Shown here: piece by piece, positions 1 to 10,160 of the stretch
Layout of the letters: each line of letters begins with the position of its first letter
How positions within the stretch are numbered: the stretch's first letter is position 1
NCBI GenBank assembly: GCA_030704615.1
Contig: CM060733.1
Coordinates: 53,816,001-53,880,000, forward strand
Direction of reading: 5' to 3'
Source of the DNA: Takakia lepidozioides
Taxonomy: Eukaryota; Streptophyta; Takakiopsida; Takakiales; Takakiaceae
Length of the DNA: 64,000 nucleotides
Notes under the pieces: model-generated
What the model was told of the DNA's origin: nothing
The model's input: the letters and a program-made list of their open reading frames with translations, nothing else
Database searches by the model: none
Position numbers and translations under genes: made by a program

Positions 1-613
1 AAAGGCTAAACTCAGTCGACTGTGAGTGCAACACTGAATTTAAGCCAAGTCCAATTGGAACACCCAGTCTGGCACTGTCCTTGTCCCATCCCATATTCCA
101 ACAGTTCAATGGGAATCATCCTGTCCTTGTGAAACTTGCACTAGACAGGTGCAGGAATAAGAAGCTGTTCTCAACCTCATTAATGTTGGAAATAAAAAAT
201 GCCAGACCTGCACCACATAGACATGGAGGCTGCCATAAACAAAAGAATGAACATCATCCAATCTGTCTGCAGAAGAGGGGGATATTTGGAGAGGGAGGTG
301 TCAAAAGCTTGGTAAAGCATTGCAGACAGTCATGAAAAGAGAGCAATCAAACAAGGGCAGTGGCCAGGATAGAGATCAAGATATGTGAAAAAACTACCAA
401 CAAACTACAACAGAAACTTAAAGAAAAAGAAGGGAGCTTGATAACATGCACAAAGAGACAGAGAAAGAAGCTGTATGACACCTGGGGGGGGGGTAGGGCC
501 TGATGGGACAAAGTAGCACAACAGTAAAAATCACATCAAATAGATCCAAGTCTGGACATGCCTCATGCAGGAAAGCTGCTAGACAGAGAAAATAAGAAGG
601 AAGGAGCTTCATG

Positions 614-650
<37 letters not shown>

Positions 651-792
651 GCGGGACTATATAAAGAGAGACAGAGAGGCAAAACTACAGAAAGGTCATC
701 AGAAAAACATCCAGCAAAACAGTGAGTCACTTTTACCTAGAAACAACTCGGAGATGCAAGAATGGTCTTGCATGAACGTCCAAAGGGCTTTC
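1..792. other. No gene seen; purine-rich DNA with an AG microsatellite
   Basis: I see no convincing coding sequence here. A perfect AG dinucleotide run lies at about 618-646. The stretch sits directly downstream (3') of the small minus-strand gene at 793-1531 and probably includes its 3' untranslated region. Short open frames at 81-335 and 418-612 have low-complexity translations and no recognisable motif. Confidence 0.5.
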
Positions 793-1531
793 TCAGGTCG
801 CTTTAGTCGGTTTGTGAGAGGGGTCGGGCCCTACATCATGAGATCCAACATTGATGTAGGGCCCCCTCATTACTGCTTGAGGAGAGAGCGGCTTGCTGGA
901 GTCGATTATGGGCTTTGTTCTCATTGAACTGCATTCCACCATCCACTGCCATTTAGTTCCACTCTCACTTCCGAAAGTCATCCACAGTGGGTGCGGTTCT
1001 GTACCCACGTGGTGATGGCGAGCGAAGCCCCATTTTAGTGCACTGCTCTCAGACGCAAAAGGGCGAGATTTTTGTGAATCATGAACTCGGCACAAGCCTG
1101 AAAGTCAAGCTCAAGACTCTCGTTCTCACTCCCACTCTCTGGTTCGTCACAGGGCGATGGAATCACATACATCATATCTTCCTAGCCTACCCTAGACACA
1201 CCCCAATGTGACTGGTTGTGCAACCATAGCCACCTCCGTCACATCTGTTCAAGCACAGAGCAACAGAAGTAGTGCCGGGTACGAACACCGACAACATCAC
1301 GAAGACAATAGAATCCCACTCCAAATATCCTTTCAATTTGTTAGAATTTCCTAAGCTATCACCTTGCACCCACCGAAAAAACAAGCTCTAATTGACAAAA
1401 CAAGATGCCAGGTTTTCGGCATAGAAAAGCCCAGTAGAGACGACTTACGTGAGAATGAACGGGAACGAAAGGCCTGCCGCAGCGAAGGCCACCAATCCTG
1501 CTGCCATCATTCCATTCCGAGAGAGTGGCAT
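793..1531 (-). CDS. Small one-helix membrane protein, 72 aa, two exons
   Basis: Two exons on the minus strand: 1531-1449 and 928-793. The first runs from ATG to a clean donor (AC|GTAAGT); the second follows an acceptor ending GCAG. The junction is phase 2 and gives a continuous 72-residue protein with the stop at 793-795. Residues about 9-27 form one hydrophobic Ala/Gly-rich helix (AAGLVAFAAAGLSFPFIL). The tail carries the motif PIIDSSKPLSPQA followed by RGPYINVGSHDVGPD. From memory this resembles a short conserved plant protein family of unknown function that ends in a GPYxNxGSxDxGPD motif; I cannot name a locus. It is probably an organelle or endomembrane tail- or signal-anchored protein. 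It is transcribed divergently from the DUF3007 gene. The short exons explain why it is not visible as one open frame. Confidence 0.72.
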
Positions 1532-2091
1532 TGACCCTCTGCGTGGAGAAGGATGAAGAACAAAAACCAAAACGGAGAAGAAATTTTACTGTGACACGAG
1601 AGGCCGAGAGGGAGATCAGCCGAACACGATACTCCAATAGCGTTTCACAGTCTGTTGGAAAACAACAAAAGAATCCGCGACAATATGAGGTCTCCTATCA
1701 ACTCTGAATTAAAGAAGGACTCAGAGAAGGAACCAGACAACGCACATCTAAGGCGCGGCATGCTCGTGACCGCGGTTGCCTCTGCCAACCGTTCGATCCC
1801 CAGAATATTCGAGTAAGGCCGTCCGTTCCCCTACGGATTTGTCAAGCCAAGAAAAACAGAGCACCAAGATTTGACACCGCGAACAGTTACATCCCAAGCT
1901 CCTTCACCAAACCGAGCCAAAATCGTGTTCTGCAAACTGGAGCACGGATTTGGGACAGGAGATTAGTGGGTGGGTTGAATACATTGGTGGGTTCTTTGAA
2001 ACATGGCTGTCTTGTAGTTGATTATGCAGGCCTTTTGTGCGCATTTGACTTGATATCGTGCAGGATTTTTCTATCGGTAACAGAGATAGCT
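1532..2091. promoter_or_regulatory. Shared 5' region between two divergent genes
   Basis: About 560 bp separate the start codons of the minus-strand 72-aa gene and the plus-strand DUF3007 gene, so this interval must hold both 5' ends. I see no clear TATA box. A segment near 1750-1800 has a tRNA B-box-like string (CGTTCGATCCC), which may be a SINE scrap; no matching A box is convincing. Confidence 0.4.
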
Positions 2092-4085
2092 ATGGCGACT
2101 TTCACATGCCTTGCCGTTTCATCGGTGTCAGCTACTTCTTCTTGCTGTATGTCCGAATGCAGAAATAGTCGTCAAATCACTGCCTGTAAGAGGCTCAACT
2201 GTCTCTCTTTGCCCAATGTTTCGAAGGTGGCGAGGCTCCTAACTTCCACCTCCTATTACACTACTTCTCTAAGACACATTATAAGACAGAGAGAGAGAAG
2301 AGGAGTTTACTTTTCGCAGCAGCGTGTGGTTTCTACAGCTCGGTGTGATTCGACTTCGAATGGCGGCACTGAGGAAAAGGTGTTTCTTCGACCTCTGTAG
2401 GACAATTTGTGTTGTGTATTCACACCTTCACTTCCATAAGTGGGAACCATGAAGGTGGTGATCCGGACGTCTGTTTGGATCGCTACAATTGCTGTGATAA
2501 CTTCTTGACAGACTTAGGCTATCCTGCAGTTATCGCCACTGACCTGGCACCCAATTTGAATGCAACTGAAAAAGGACGGACGGGCGTCGAGGAGGAGAGG
2601 TGAGGGGGGGGAGGGCGTGTTGGGATATGAGAGAAGTGGGGGGCGACCATCGCTGAAGGCTCACTCAGTGGTGGGGCTCACCAAGCGAAAAGAATTGGTT
2701 CAGAACATGCTGTACCATTCCATCATTTTGATGGAAAGTGCACCTTCACATCTGCATCTATTTCAGAAGGATGGCTGTTGGATATTTATGAGAATTGGGG
2801 CTGTGGGCCAGATTCCATTTGGCTACACGAGAAAGGATGTACTGCTCATAGGCCTCGGCCTCACTGTCTTCGGCATTGGCCTCAAGTACGGCCTAGAGGT
2901 AAGAATAGCTTTCTCTCCTCTGTGAGCTCTGTGCCCAAAATTGTGGTGGCTACAGCCGTAGTCCTAGGATGAAGGGTGCTTGTAGCTTGATGTCCACACC
3001 AAGCTGTAGATCAACACACTCAATCCTCTGCAAGCAGGTGACAGTGGCTTGATGTTATGACTGTCATGATTTGGGCGTAGTTTCCAGATCCTGGTGGTTA
3101 GACACCCCACAACCAGCTTCTGGGGGATTGACAATACGCAGGGCTATGCCCTTATAGCCAGGAACTGCCTCTCTGCCCTTTGTCAAGCAAAGGGTGAGTG
3201 AGGGTCGACAATGTCCACATGTGTGACAAGTTTAGATGGGGGCGGTGCTGGGAACTATGCAACCCTTAGGTCAAAATTTAATTTTCTTTTAACTGGATTA
3301 TTGTTGGTTTGTGTGCCAGTGCTATAGCAATGTCAGGTTGAGGTGCGTAGAAACCTGACAACTGAGTCCAGGAGGGTTGATACCCTGCGGGGACTGGATC
3401 GTCAGCCAGTAGTTGATTTTCCAGGATGATCTTGGCTTATCTTGAACTCGTGAGGAATTTTGGGTTCCCTATCGAGATTTAATTCGGGACATCTCCTTGG
3501 ATGCAGTTTTTTGGGGTCGATTCCTTGAAGGCAGGCAACGTTGTGCAGGTGGTGATGGTGGCAGGGCTGACAGTGGGTTGGATCTCAAGCTACATTTTCA
3601 GAGTCTCAACAAAAGAGATGACGTATGCTAAGCAGTTGAAGGACTATGAGAACAAAGTCATGGAGGTATGCTTTGTCATGCCCATGATAATCCACGAGAA
3701 CCACATGGACCCCCTCTGAATGTCGTCTTACATTAAGCCTCTTGGTATTACGTGACACCCCTACAATGACTCGGGTGTCATGTGAGGCCTACCTTTTTCG
3801 GGATTGTGGATTCTGCCATCCCCAAGACGAGAGACAACAGTCTCGTTCTTTGCAAAAACTGGCGTCATTCTTACATTGTTGGTGTTTGTCAGTAGCTGAT
3901 TGACACAAAAACAAGTTTGATTCCACCAAAATTATGACAAAATTTGACCAAACAGTGGGATTGCGGGCATGCATTTCTAGAAACGATTGGAGGAACTTCC
4001 GGAAGCTGAGTTGGAGACAATGCTGGCTCAAATTGAGGAAGAGAAGAGGCGAATAAAAGAAAATAGGGATAGACTATCCTCTTGA
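2092..4085 (+). CDS. Plastid membrane protein of the DUF3007 type, four exons
   Basis: Exons at 2092-2379, 2767-2898, 3507-3665 and 3981-4085 all join in phase 0 and give 227 residues. Exon 1 is rich in Ser/Thr/Arg with few acidic residues, as expected of a chloroplast transit peptide. Exon 2 contains FGYTRKDVLLIGLGLTVFGI, a first membrane helix. Exon 3 has a second helix (VVMVAGLTVGWISSYIFR) followed by STKEMTYAKQLKDYE. Exon 4 is a charged helix (KRLEELPEAELETMLAQIEE) ending at TGA 4083-4085. This order matches the DUF3007 family of cyanobacteria and plastids as I know it: two helices, then an MTYxxQLKDYE signature and a coiled tail. Molecular function is not established. The gene is divergent from the 72-aa gene and convergent with the MATE gene. 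The exon 1 donor (AAG|GTGTTT) is the least certain junction. Confidence 0.75.
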
Positions 4086-5260
4086 ACACTTTTTTGAGTG
4101 GGTGGTTGTGGGTTTAGGTTCGGAGCTTTGTTTCAATAAGTTCACTAATTAGTGTTTCAAAATACACCGGTTGTGTTTTCTTCTCTCTTGTCCTTTATTG
4201 GCAAAAGCCTCCTTCTGTGATGTTCCAGCCTTTAAGTCAATGCTCCGTTTCGGTTGTAGCCAGCACTAAATAGGGGACCGTAGCTTATCATAATTATACT
4301 TATAAGATGTTGAAAATAGGAATTTATGTTCTTCCCCAGGGCCCTTACATACTCTACTACGCCCGTCTGATATTCTCCATGTGGGATTGTCAATGGGCTT
4401 TAGGCAGCAAAGGGAGGGAGAGGGAGAGGGACATAATATACCACAGACATCAGATCATGGTGAAAGACTAAATATGGACAGATTCTTCTTGTACCAGGGC
4501 TGTGGAAAGACATTGAGGGCTCGACGTCAAGAGGGCAATGTTCTCCACTTGAGGTCAAGCGGGGGCCAGTAGCTGATTAGTTTATATTGTTTCATCATGG
4601 TCCTTGAGCATGTTCAAGGTTGTGCTGTGTTCTGCAGCCTGTTGCATCCTACTTCCCCTGGCTCCTCTCTCTCTCTACCCCACTTCTTTTAGGCAGTGTC
4701 TCATGGCCTAGAATTGGCCATGCTAGAAAATCTTTGGGCCCTAGAGTTTGACATTCTTTCCTGTTTTCTCTTTGTGGTCCATAGTGTCCCACCAGCAGTG
4801 ATCAAATAGACAATTCATGTCAATGAAACTACTGTATCAATCAATGCATGTCATGTCAATCAAATTTTCCATTGATACAACCAGTGTGCTACAGTTTTGT
4901 AATAAAAGGGAGCACAGATACATGCTGCCCAAGCTGGCTTGGAGATTTGGTAGGTGCGTGATCACACTGGCTACCACAGAAAGTATTTTGATGTGGTGAG
5001 TGAAACTTTCTACAGCTGCAGATTGTTTGGCTTGTTTGGCTCTGACTGTATGTTCCTAGTTTTTAGAAAGCCTCAGTCCTCAAAGCTAACATGGTGAGGA
5101 AATCTCTACCTTTGTGCATTCAGTAATGTCACTAACCGGTCTTATTTTTTAAGGCGATCTTGTTTAGTTGATGATCATATAATCCAAGAAAGATCATCGA
5201 GCTGGTTGTTTGTGAGAACCTTTCGTTTTCTTAAACAATAATGGGGCCTCTTCCAAGTTG
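4086..5260. other. Intergenic region between convergent genes
   Basis: This holds the 3' ends of the DUF3007 gene (from the left) and the MATE gene (from the right). No further coding sequence, RNA gene or repeat is apparent. A purine-rich tract lies near 4405-4435. Open frames at 4381-4572 and 4817-4999 have no recognisable motif. Confidence 0.45.
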
Positions 5261-6820
5261 CTATTGCCTGTAGTTTGATTCGATTGGGAGAGTTGCGGCT
5301 GCGGATGTGTACACTCGATCCACGGCACCTTTGGCCTGTATCTCCCAGTTGGTGTAGAACGTACCCACGAGAAGTGTAGTCGTCTGTACCAGCATCGCAC
5401 ACAACATCCCAATCCACAATCCCTTACCATTGAGGTGCAGTACAAAGGCCATCACAATCCCGGTGGGCATCCCCACTACGTAATAGGACCCCAGATTTGT
5501 CCATGCTCCAAAAGTTTGCCATCCGCTTCCTCTTGCCACACCTACAAGAACGCCTAGAATGGCATCCAGGACTACCATGGCTCCAAGGAAGGGGATCGTA
5601 CTCTCCACATATTTGGCAACCTGAGCTTCATTAGTAAATGCCCAGCCCCACACATGGGCCATTGCCTTCAGTAGACTGGCCACTAGCACACCCTCAAGTA
5701 CACCGAATCCTACTGCCACTCTCACTGCTCGCTTGGCAGCTTGCGGATGATCGGCTCCAAGTTCATTGGACACTCGAGTGCTCAGTGCAGCACCAAGACC
5801 AAACGGTATCATGTAGAGCAACGTCGTCGTGCTCAAACAGATGGACAGGGCAGAAGTCTCCAACTTGGGGTTCGGAAGCAGCCCTGAAAGAAGCACCAGG
5901 GATTCAAAAGACCAGGACTCTAAGCACGTCATGACTGTGGAAGGGATGGCCAGCTTGAAGAAAGCCCCAAGATCATTAAAAGCCTCCCCAGAAAAGGACT
6001 TCCACGTCTTCTGACACCTGGGTGAGAACTTCACATATGTAGCCAGAAAGAAGACATTCAGCCAATTCGAAAGGCTGCTGGCCAAAGCTGCTCCGCGAAA
6101 GCCCACCCCCAACTTGTAGATCAGCAGCCAACAGATGGGGACATGGAAGCACAACGTGGTCAGTGAGAAAAGTGCCATTGGCAAGACCAAACTCTGTGTC
6201 TGCAAAAACTTGACCATGGGCTGAAGTGAAGCATAGGCAAACAAGCAGGGGATCAGCCACCTCGCGTACTCCCCTGCCTTCTCTGAGATTTCAGGATCCT
6301 GCCCGAAAACCCGAAGAATAGTTCCCATGTTGAACCAAACAACAGCAAGAGGTAATGCAGTGATGTACAAGACTAGCAGAACGCGTTGCATGTAGATACC
6401 CAGCATGTGGTACTGTTTGGCTCCGAAGGCCTGCCCACACAGAGTTTCAAGAGCACCTGCCATTCCTATTAGGAAAATTATGCCTGTAACGTTGGCGAAG
6501 GAATTGGCGATGGCTGCACTAGCAAGCTCAAGCTCACCCAAGTGACCCACAAACATGACAGACACAAAGGTCAGTGAGGACTGAAGAAAGGTCACGCAAA
6601 TCATTGGGCCCCCTAACCATAGCAGCTTTTTCATCTCTTCCCAAACCGGCCACTCGGTTTGGCGTGAGGCCACCTCCTCGTTGTCCCTCTCACTTGAACT
6701 ACTCGAAAGCCCATTTCCGAACGAAATAACAGCTGACTCTCTAGTGGGCGTTAGACTGGAGATATTTGCCTGGTTCCGTTCAATCAAAGGGTCTACCAGA
6801 GACTGCTCCATATCGCTCAC
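5261..6820 (-). CDS. MATE family multidrug/toxin extrusion transporter (DTX type)
   Basis: A single uninterrupted 519-residue frame, the usual length for plant MATE (DETOXIFICATION) transporters. A hydrophilic N-terminal tail of about 60 residues precedes WEEMKKLLWLGGPM, the typical start of the first helix. About twelve hydrophobic segments follow in two halves. Family signatures are visible: CGQAFGAKQYHMLGIYMQR after helix 2, RVSNELGADHPQAAKRA in the second half, and GVARGSGWQTFGAWTNLGSY near residues 425-445. By family knowledge such proteins export organic cations or secondary metabolites across plasma or vacuolar membrane using a proton or sodium gradient; the substrate cannot be told from sequence. 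Angiosperm members usually have several introns, so the intronless form is notable. The codon pattern and intact frame suggest a functional gene. Confidence 0.93.
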   Translation of the reverse strand: MSDMEQSLVDPLIERNQANISSLTPTRESAVISFGNGLSSSSSERDNEEVASRQTEWPVWEEMKKLLWLGGPMICVTFLQSSLTFVSVMFVGHLGELELASAAIANSFANVTGIIFLIGMAGALETLCGQAFGAKQYHMLGIYMQRVLLVLYITALPLAVVWFNMGTILRVFGQDPEISEKAGEYARWLIPCLFAYASLQPMVKFLQTQSLVLPMALFSLTTLCFHVPICWLLIYKLGVGFRGAALASSLSNWLNVFFLATYVKFSPRCQKTWKSFSGEAFNDLGAFFKLAIPSTVMTCLESWSFESLVLLSGLLPNPKLETSALSICLSTTTLLYMIPFGLGAALSTRVSNELGADHPQAAKRAVRVAVGFGVLEGVLVASLLKAMAHVWGWAFTNEAQVAKYVESTIPFLGAMVVLDAILGVLVGVARGSGWQTFGAWTNLGSYYVVGMPTGIVMAFVLHLNGKGLWIGMLCAMLVQTTTLLVGTFYTNWEIQAKGAVDRVYTSAAATLPIESNYRQ

Positions 6821-7750
6821 GAATTTGAGCTGCTTCTCCCAACTATTTGACTTGGTATCATGTTCGTGGGCAGGAAGTTTGTCTACATATTCAACATGTC
6901 ACTTGTACTTTAATTCTGAAGGCGCTGGTGCAATATAGCTGGGTGACAGAATGAGGACTCGCCTATATGAAGCGCCAGGCTCTTTTGTCTCTCGTACCAA
7001 TGATGCCCTTTATGGATGAATTCACAAGCTCACGAAAATCCAAGGATACACACAATTCCGAGGACAGTCCAGAACAACAGGTGGGTGACATGCCTACAAA
7101 CTCCGAAGGGACATCACTAACAGCTGAAAAGAAAGACTTTATATCGTCCAAGGGGACAACACCACACGAAAGCAGGAGAGAAGAGAGAAAGTAGGGCCCC
7201 GACAAGCGGCCAAACCTCAACTTCACAAAGCTGGAGAGCCCCATATAGAGGATATGCCGCTGTAAGAAGGACCGTCCTCAACACCGTTGCTTACTGCAAC
7301 CTACAGATAATTCTTCATTTCAACAGAAACCTACAAGGTAAAACGCCTACTAAAACCCAGAGCAGGATGCAGCCATGGGGCTCGCTTTCTCTTGCCATGG
7401 TTATCAACTTACTCGGTATGCCCCGTCACTCTCCTGTTCGAGCGTCACCTCCCTTACCACCCGAAACGGATCCAACCTCTTTTTCTCAATCCGCTCTACC
7501 TTCCTCGATTCAAAATCGTGACAAGCGGGCACATCAGTCCTTGCCCCCGATTCTTGAGCAGTGGGCCCGCCTGTAGAGCACGGGATTGGACCTCACCGCA
7601 TGCATATGCTCTTGTGTCACTTGACTTAGTGAAAGGTGGAGAGTAATTGCAGGAGGCGTCAAGGTCGTGTGATGAGGAACGGTTGCAATCGGTGAAGCAG
7701 TGATGGGAGGCCACTTGGCTGCTTAGATTAATTCAGGTTACCTAATCTAC
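6821..7750. other. Upstream region of the MATE gene; no gene seen
   Basis: This should contain the MATE 5' UTR and promoter. An open frame at 6967-7194 on the plus strand and its minus-strand shadow give hydrophilic sequences without recognisable motifs. I do not call a gene. Confidence 0.4.
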
Positions 7751-8333
7751 CGAAGATAATAGGAATAATGTAAGAGCTTAATGCACACGTGCAACACCTG
7801 ACAAGATGGTACGCCGGTTTACTGCATGTGAAATCTTCCCCACCCTCACTTGAGAGTGATATGGAACTGAAGGAGTGTCAACTCTAGTCAGGGTTACACT
7901 GGGTTACACGACTAGGTGAGTAACTCCACTGGGGTTACATCAGGTTACACGATGAGGTGTGTAACCCACACTTGGTCTCGAAATTTGACTAAGTATAAAA
8001 TGGACTAACCAGAGTTACATGAGAAACAGGGGTTACATAGGGTTAGATAGGGTTACACCAATTGGAGGGTTACATCGACCGGGGTTACACTACAAGAGCC
8101 TCCCATCAAGATTTGAACCCAACCCTCGCCGCCTGCACCGTTATTACCTTACCATCACGCTACCCACCTTGCAACCCACTTGGATTCTTAAGTATTTAAT
8201 AGTGAAACCGAAGAGGGGGTGGGGAAGATTTGACATGGACCCCGGCCGGAGAGCCCAGGCTGCCAGAATCCGGTGAAAGTACAGTCAGATCACACACGTC
8301 CATTAAGTTCTTACATTATTCCTATTATCTTCG
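7751..8333. mobile_element. Non-autonomous element with ~40-bp terminal inverted repeats
   Basis: The sequence starting CGAAGATAATAGGAATAATG at 7751 reappears inverted at 8294-8333. The arms match over about 40 bp with a few mismatches, enclosing ~583 bp. The interior has no coding sequence. It carries at least eight forward copies of GGTTACA (7890-8095) and one inverted copy. I could not identify a clear target-site duplication, so the superfamily is unknown; a MITE or foldback element is the best description. Confidence 0.65.
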
Positions 8334-8507
8334 AACTTAGCCTAAATAAGAGCTTCCCCTAAGGTTATCCATATAATCTATGGGGCCTTATGGACACTGT
8401 GTTTCTGGGTGAACTAATGTGTCTGGGTGTACTTGGGTGTGCTTAGATGAGCAAGGTAGATGTCCGATGTTGAGTGGTTGTTGCTAGGTACACTCTAGAG
8501 TTTGAAC

Positions 8508-9868
8508 CAGTGTTGGATTGGTATATAGTGTCTGGCCGGGTATCAACCAGGGTATTGAATAACCGACCCGACTGGTATTGGCAATTCGAATACTATGGTT
8601 GATAACCGGACCGGCTGCTATTGCCTACACGTCCAATACTTGGGCAAAAACAAGGACTATACCATGGTATGGATAGGAAATTGGGCGGGTACACATGCTG
8701 TCAGGGTAGGGGGTAAGAGGGTGCACATGTCAAGGAGGGCATGTCCAGCCCCAAAGGCCCGCCCCTATTCTTCATTCTTTTTAGCACATGTAGGGTGTCT
8801 TATGTGCGGGCTCATCCCAAGACCTCCGCAAGCAAGCAAGCTCGTGTCTTTCTGCAACGCTATTGTGTAATGCAAAGTTTGAATTTTGCAACATAATAAG
8901 TAATTTCTTTGTGAAATCAAGTATGCTGATTTGGGCCTTGGTGTGGGAAAAAACTAAACCGGCAAAGATCAGTGCCTTCCTATGGCAAATAGCCAACAGA
9001 GTTCTCAAGGTTGGTGAGTATTTGAACTTCAATGAGGCTCTTCTTTGCCAATGTTGTACTATGCAAACCATAGAATCCCTTGAACATTGTCTTCTTCACT
9101 GTCTTGCTCCTCACACCATCTGGCCCATGGTCCAAGATTTCTACAGGGCATGGGAGCTGAGATGCCTCTGGGATCCCTGGCCATTCTCCTTAACTATAAT
9201 CAAAGGCAGAAAACCAGAGCCTACGCATGCCCTGTATTTGAAGCTCTCAGATGCTCAGTGCTATGGAACCTATGGAAAGCCCGCTATGCATGGGCCCTCA
9301 ACAATGACAACACTAATGCTACAACTATCTTGTCTATAGTTTTCTTTGACCTCACGGTGGCTGCTAAAAAATCATGGGCCTTATTGTGTGCAGTAGTTGC
9401 CAGGAAGCCAGAGCGTCAACCTGCCCTCCTCCATACCTTCCGAGAGACATGGGCCAAGCACGGAATCATTTGTTGCAGCTCTCATGATCTCACCTGTATA
9501 TGGGCAAACAGAATCCCCACCTGTTGGGAGGGACACAGAGGTCACCTCTTCGGCCTCCACAGAATCTGGGGATCTGAAGTCTGAAGTCAATTGGAAGCAC
9601 ATTCGGTCTTCCTCAGGACCTGTCACCCCCAACCTTCCTTCTCCAAGGATCACCGTCTCTCCGTTCAAGTCCATTCGCCAACCGGGTGTATCGCCACCAA
9701 GGGTTACAGCATGATCTCGCTTATGCTCTCCGATGGCAGCTTTCCTTAGGGTACCGCTGCGTATTTTCTAGGTTGCTAGCATCCTAGTCATCATGGTGTC
9801 ATTTAATTGGCCGTATCTCGATTCTTGACCTGGCTGGTATTAGAAAAAGTAATACCCGCCCAACACTG
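8508..9868. mobile_element. hAT-type non-autonomous element with 8-bp target duplication
   Basis: The left end begins CAGTGTTGG at 8508 and the right end finishes CCAACACTG at 9868; the terminal inverted repeats stay similar for about 17 bp (CAGTGTTGGNNNGGTAT). The flanks are GTTTGAAC (8500-8507) and GTTTGAGC (9869-9876), a 7/8 match, as expected for an 8-bp hAT target duplication. There is no transposase. Most of the interior (about 8863-9714) is a LINE 3' fragment, so a LINE piece lies inside this element. Confidence 0.72.
8863..9714 (+). pseudogene. LINE 3' fragment (zf-RVT region), 5'-truncated
   Basis: The translation in shifting frames contains KPAKISAFLWQIANRVLKVG, NEALLCQCC, CLLHC and IWPMV. 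It aligns with the corresponding part of the larger LINE at about 38960-39640 (RPAKILAFLWQVANRALKVG, HEALLCSCC, CLLTC, IWPMV). Both continue to a short C-terminal HxTFRxTWAxHGIIC segment. So this is a second copy of the same LINE family, limited to the end of ORF2. It is frameshifted and lacks an evident poly-A tail. Confidence 0.8.
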
Positions 9869-9877
9869 GTTTGAGCC

Positions 9878-10160
9878 CAGTGTTGGGCGGATCTAAACCC
9901 TTTTTTAATATCCACCAGTTCCGGATACTAAATACTTTTGGTTTTAGGTATCCGCCAATTTCGGGTATTACCAACATGACAAACAGCGGATCCCGGGTAT
10001 GCACATCCGGTTTTTAAGTTTAGGGCTCAGATCCGCCAAGTATTGACGGATATTGGCCGGATATCCGCTGGGTATTATAGGGTTTTTTTTTTGTATTTTC
10101 ATATCCGCAGATTATGCATCTAATCCGGATACTAAAAATATATATTTTTTGCTCAATCTA
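9878..10160. mobile_element. Left end of a second hAT-like element, right end not found
   Basis: CAGTGTTGGGCGG starts at 9878, nine bases after the right end of the neighbouring hAT element, pointing to the right. The sequence that follows to about 10150 is full of GGGTATTA/TATCCG strings (subterminal repeats typical of these elements). No matching CAACACTG terminus is seen downstream, so this copy is truncated or its right end has decayed. Confidence 0.45.

Noticed and set aside
2092-2400. Exon 1 of the DUF3007 gene as a separate small protein
   Set aside because: The composition is a transit peptide and a phase-0 donor joins it to the membrane exon; a stand-alone gene is less likely.
7890-8095. 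GGTTACA cluster as interstitial telomere repeat
   Set aside because: The plant telomere unit is TTTAGGG; these motifs are dispersed, not tandem, and sit inside a TIR element.
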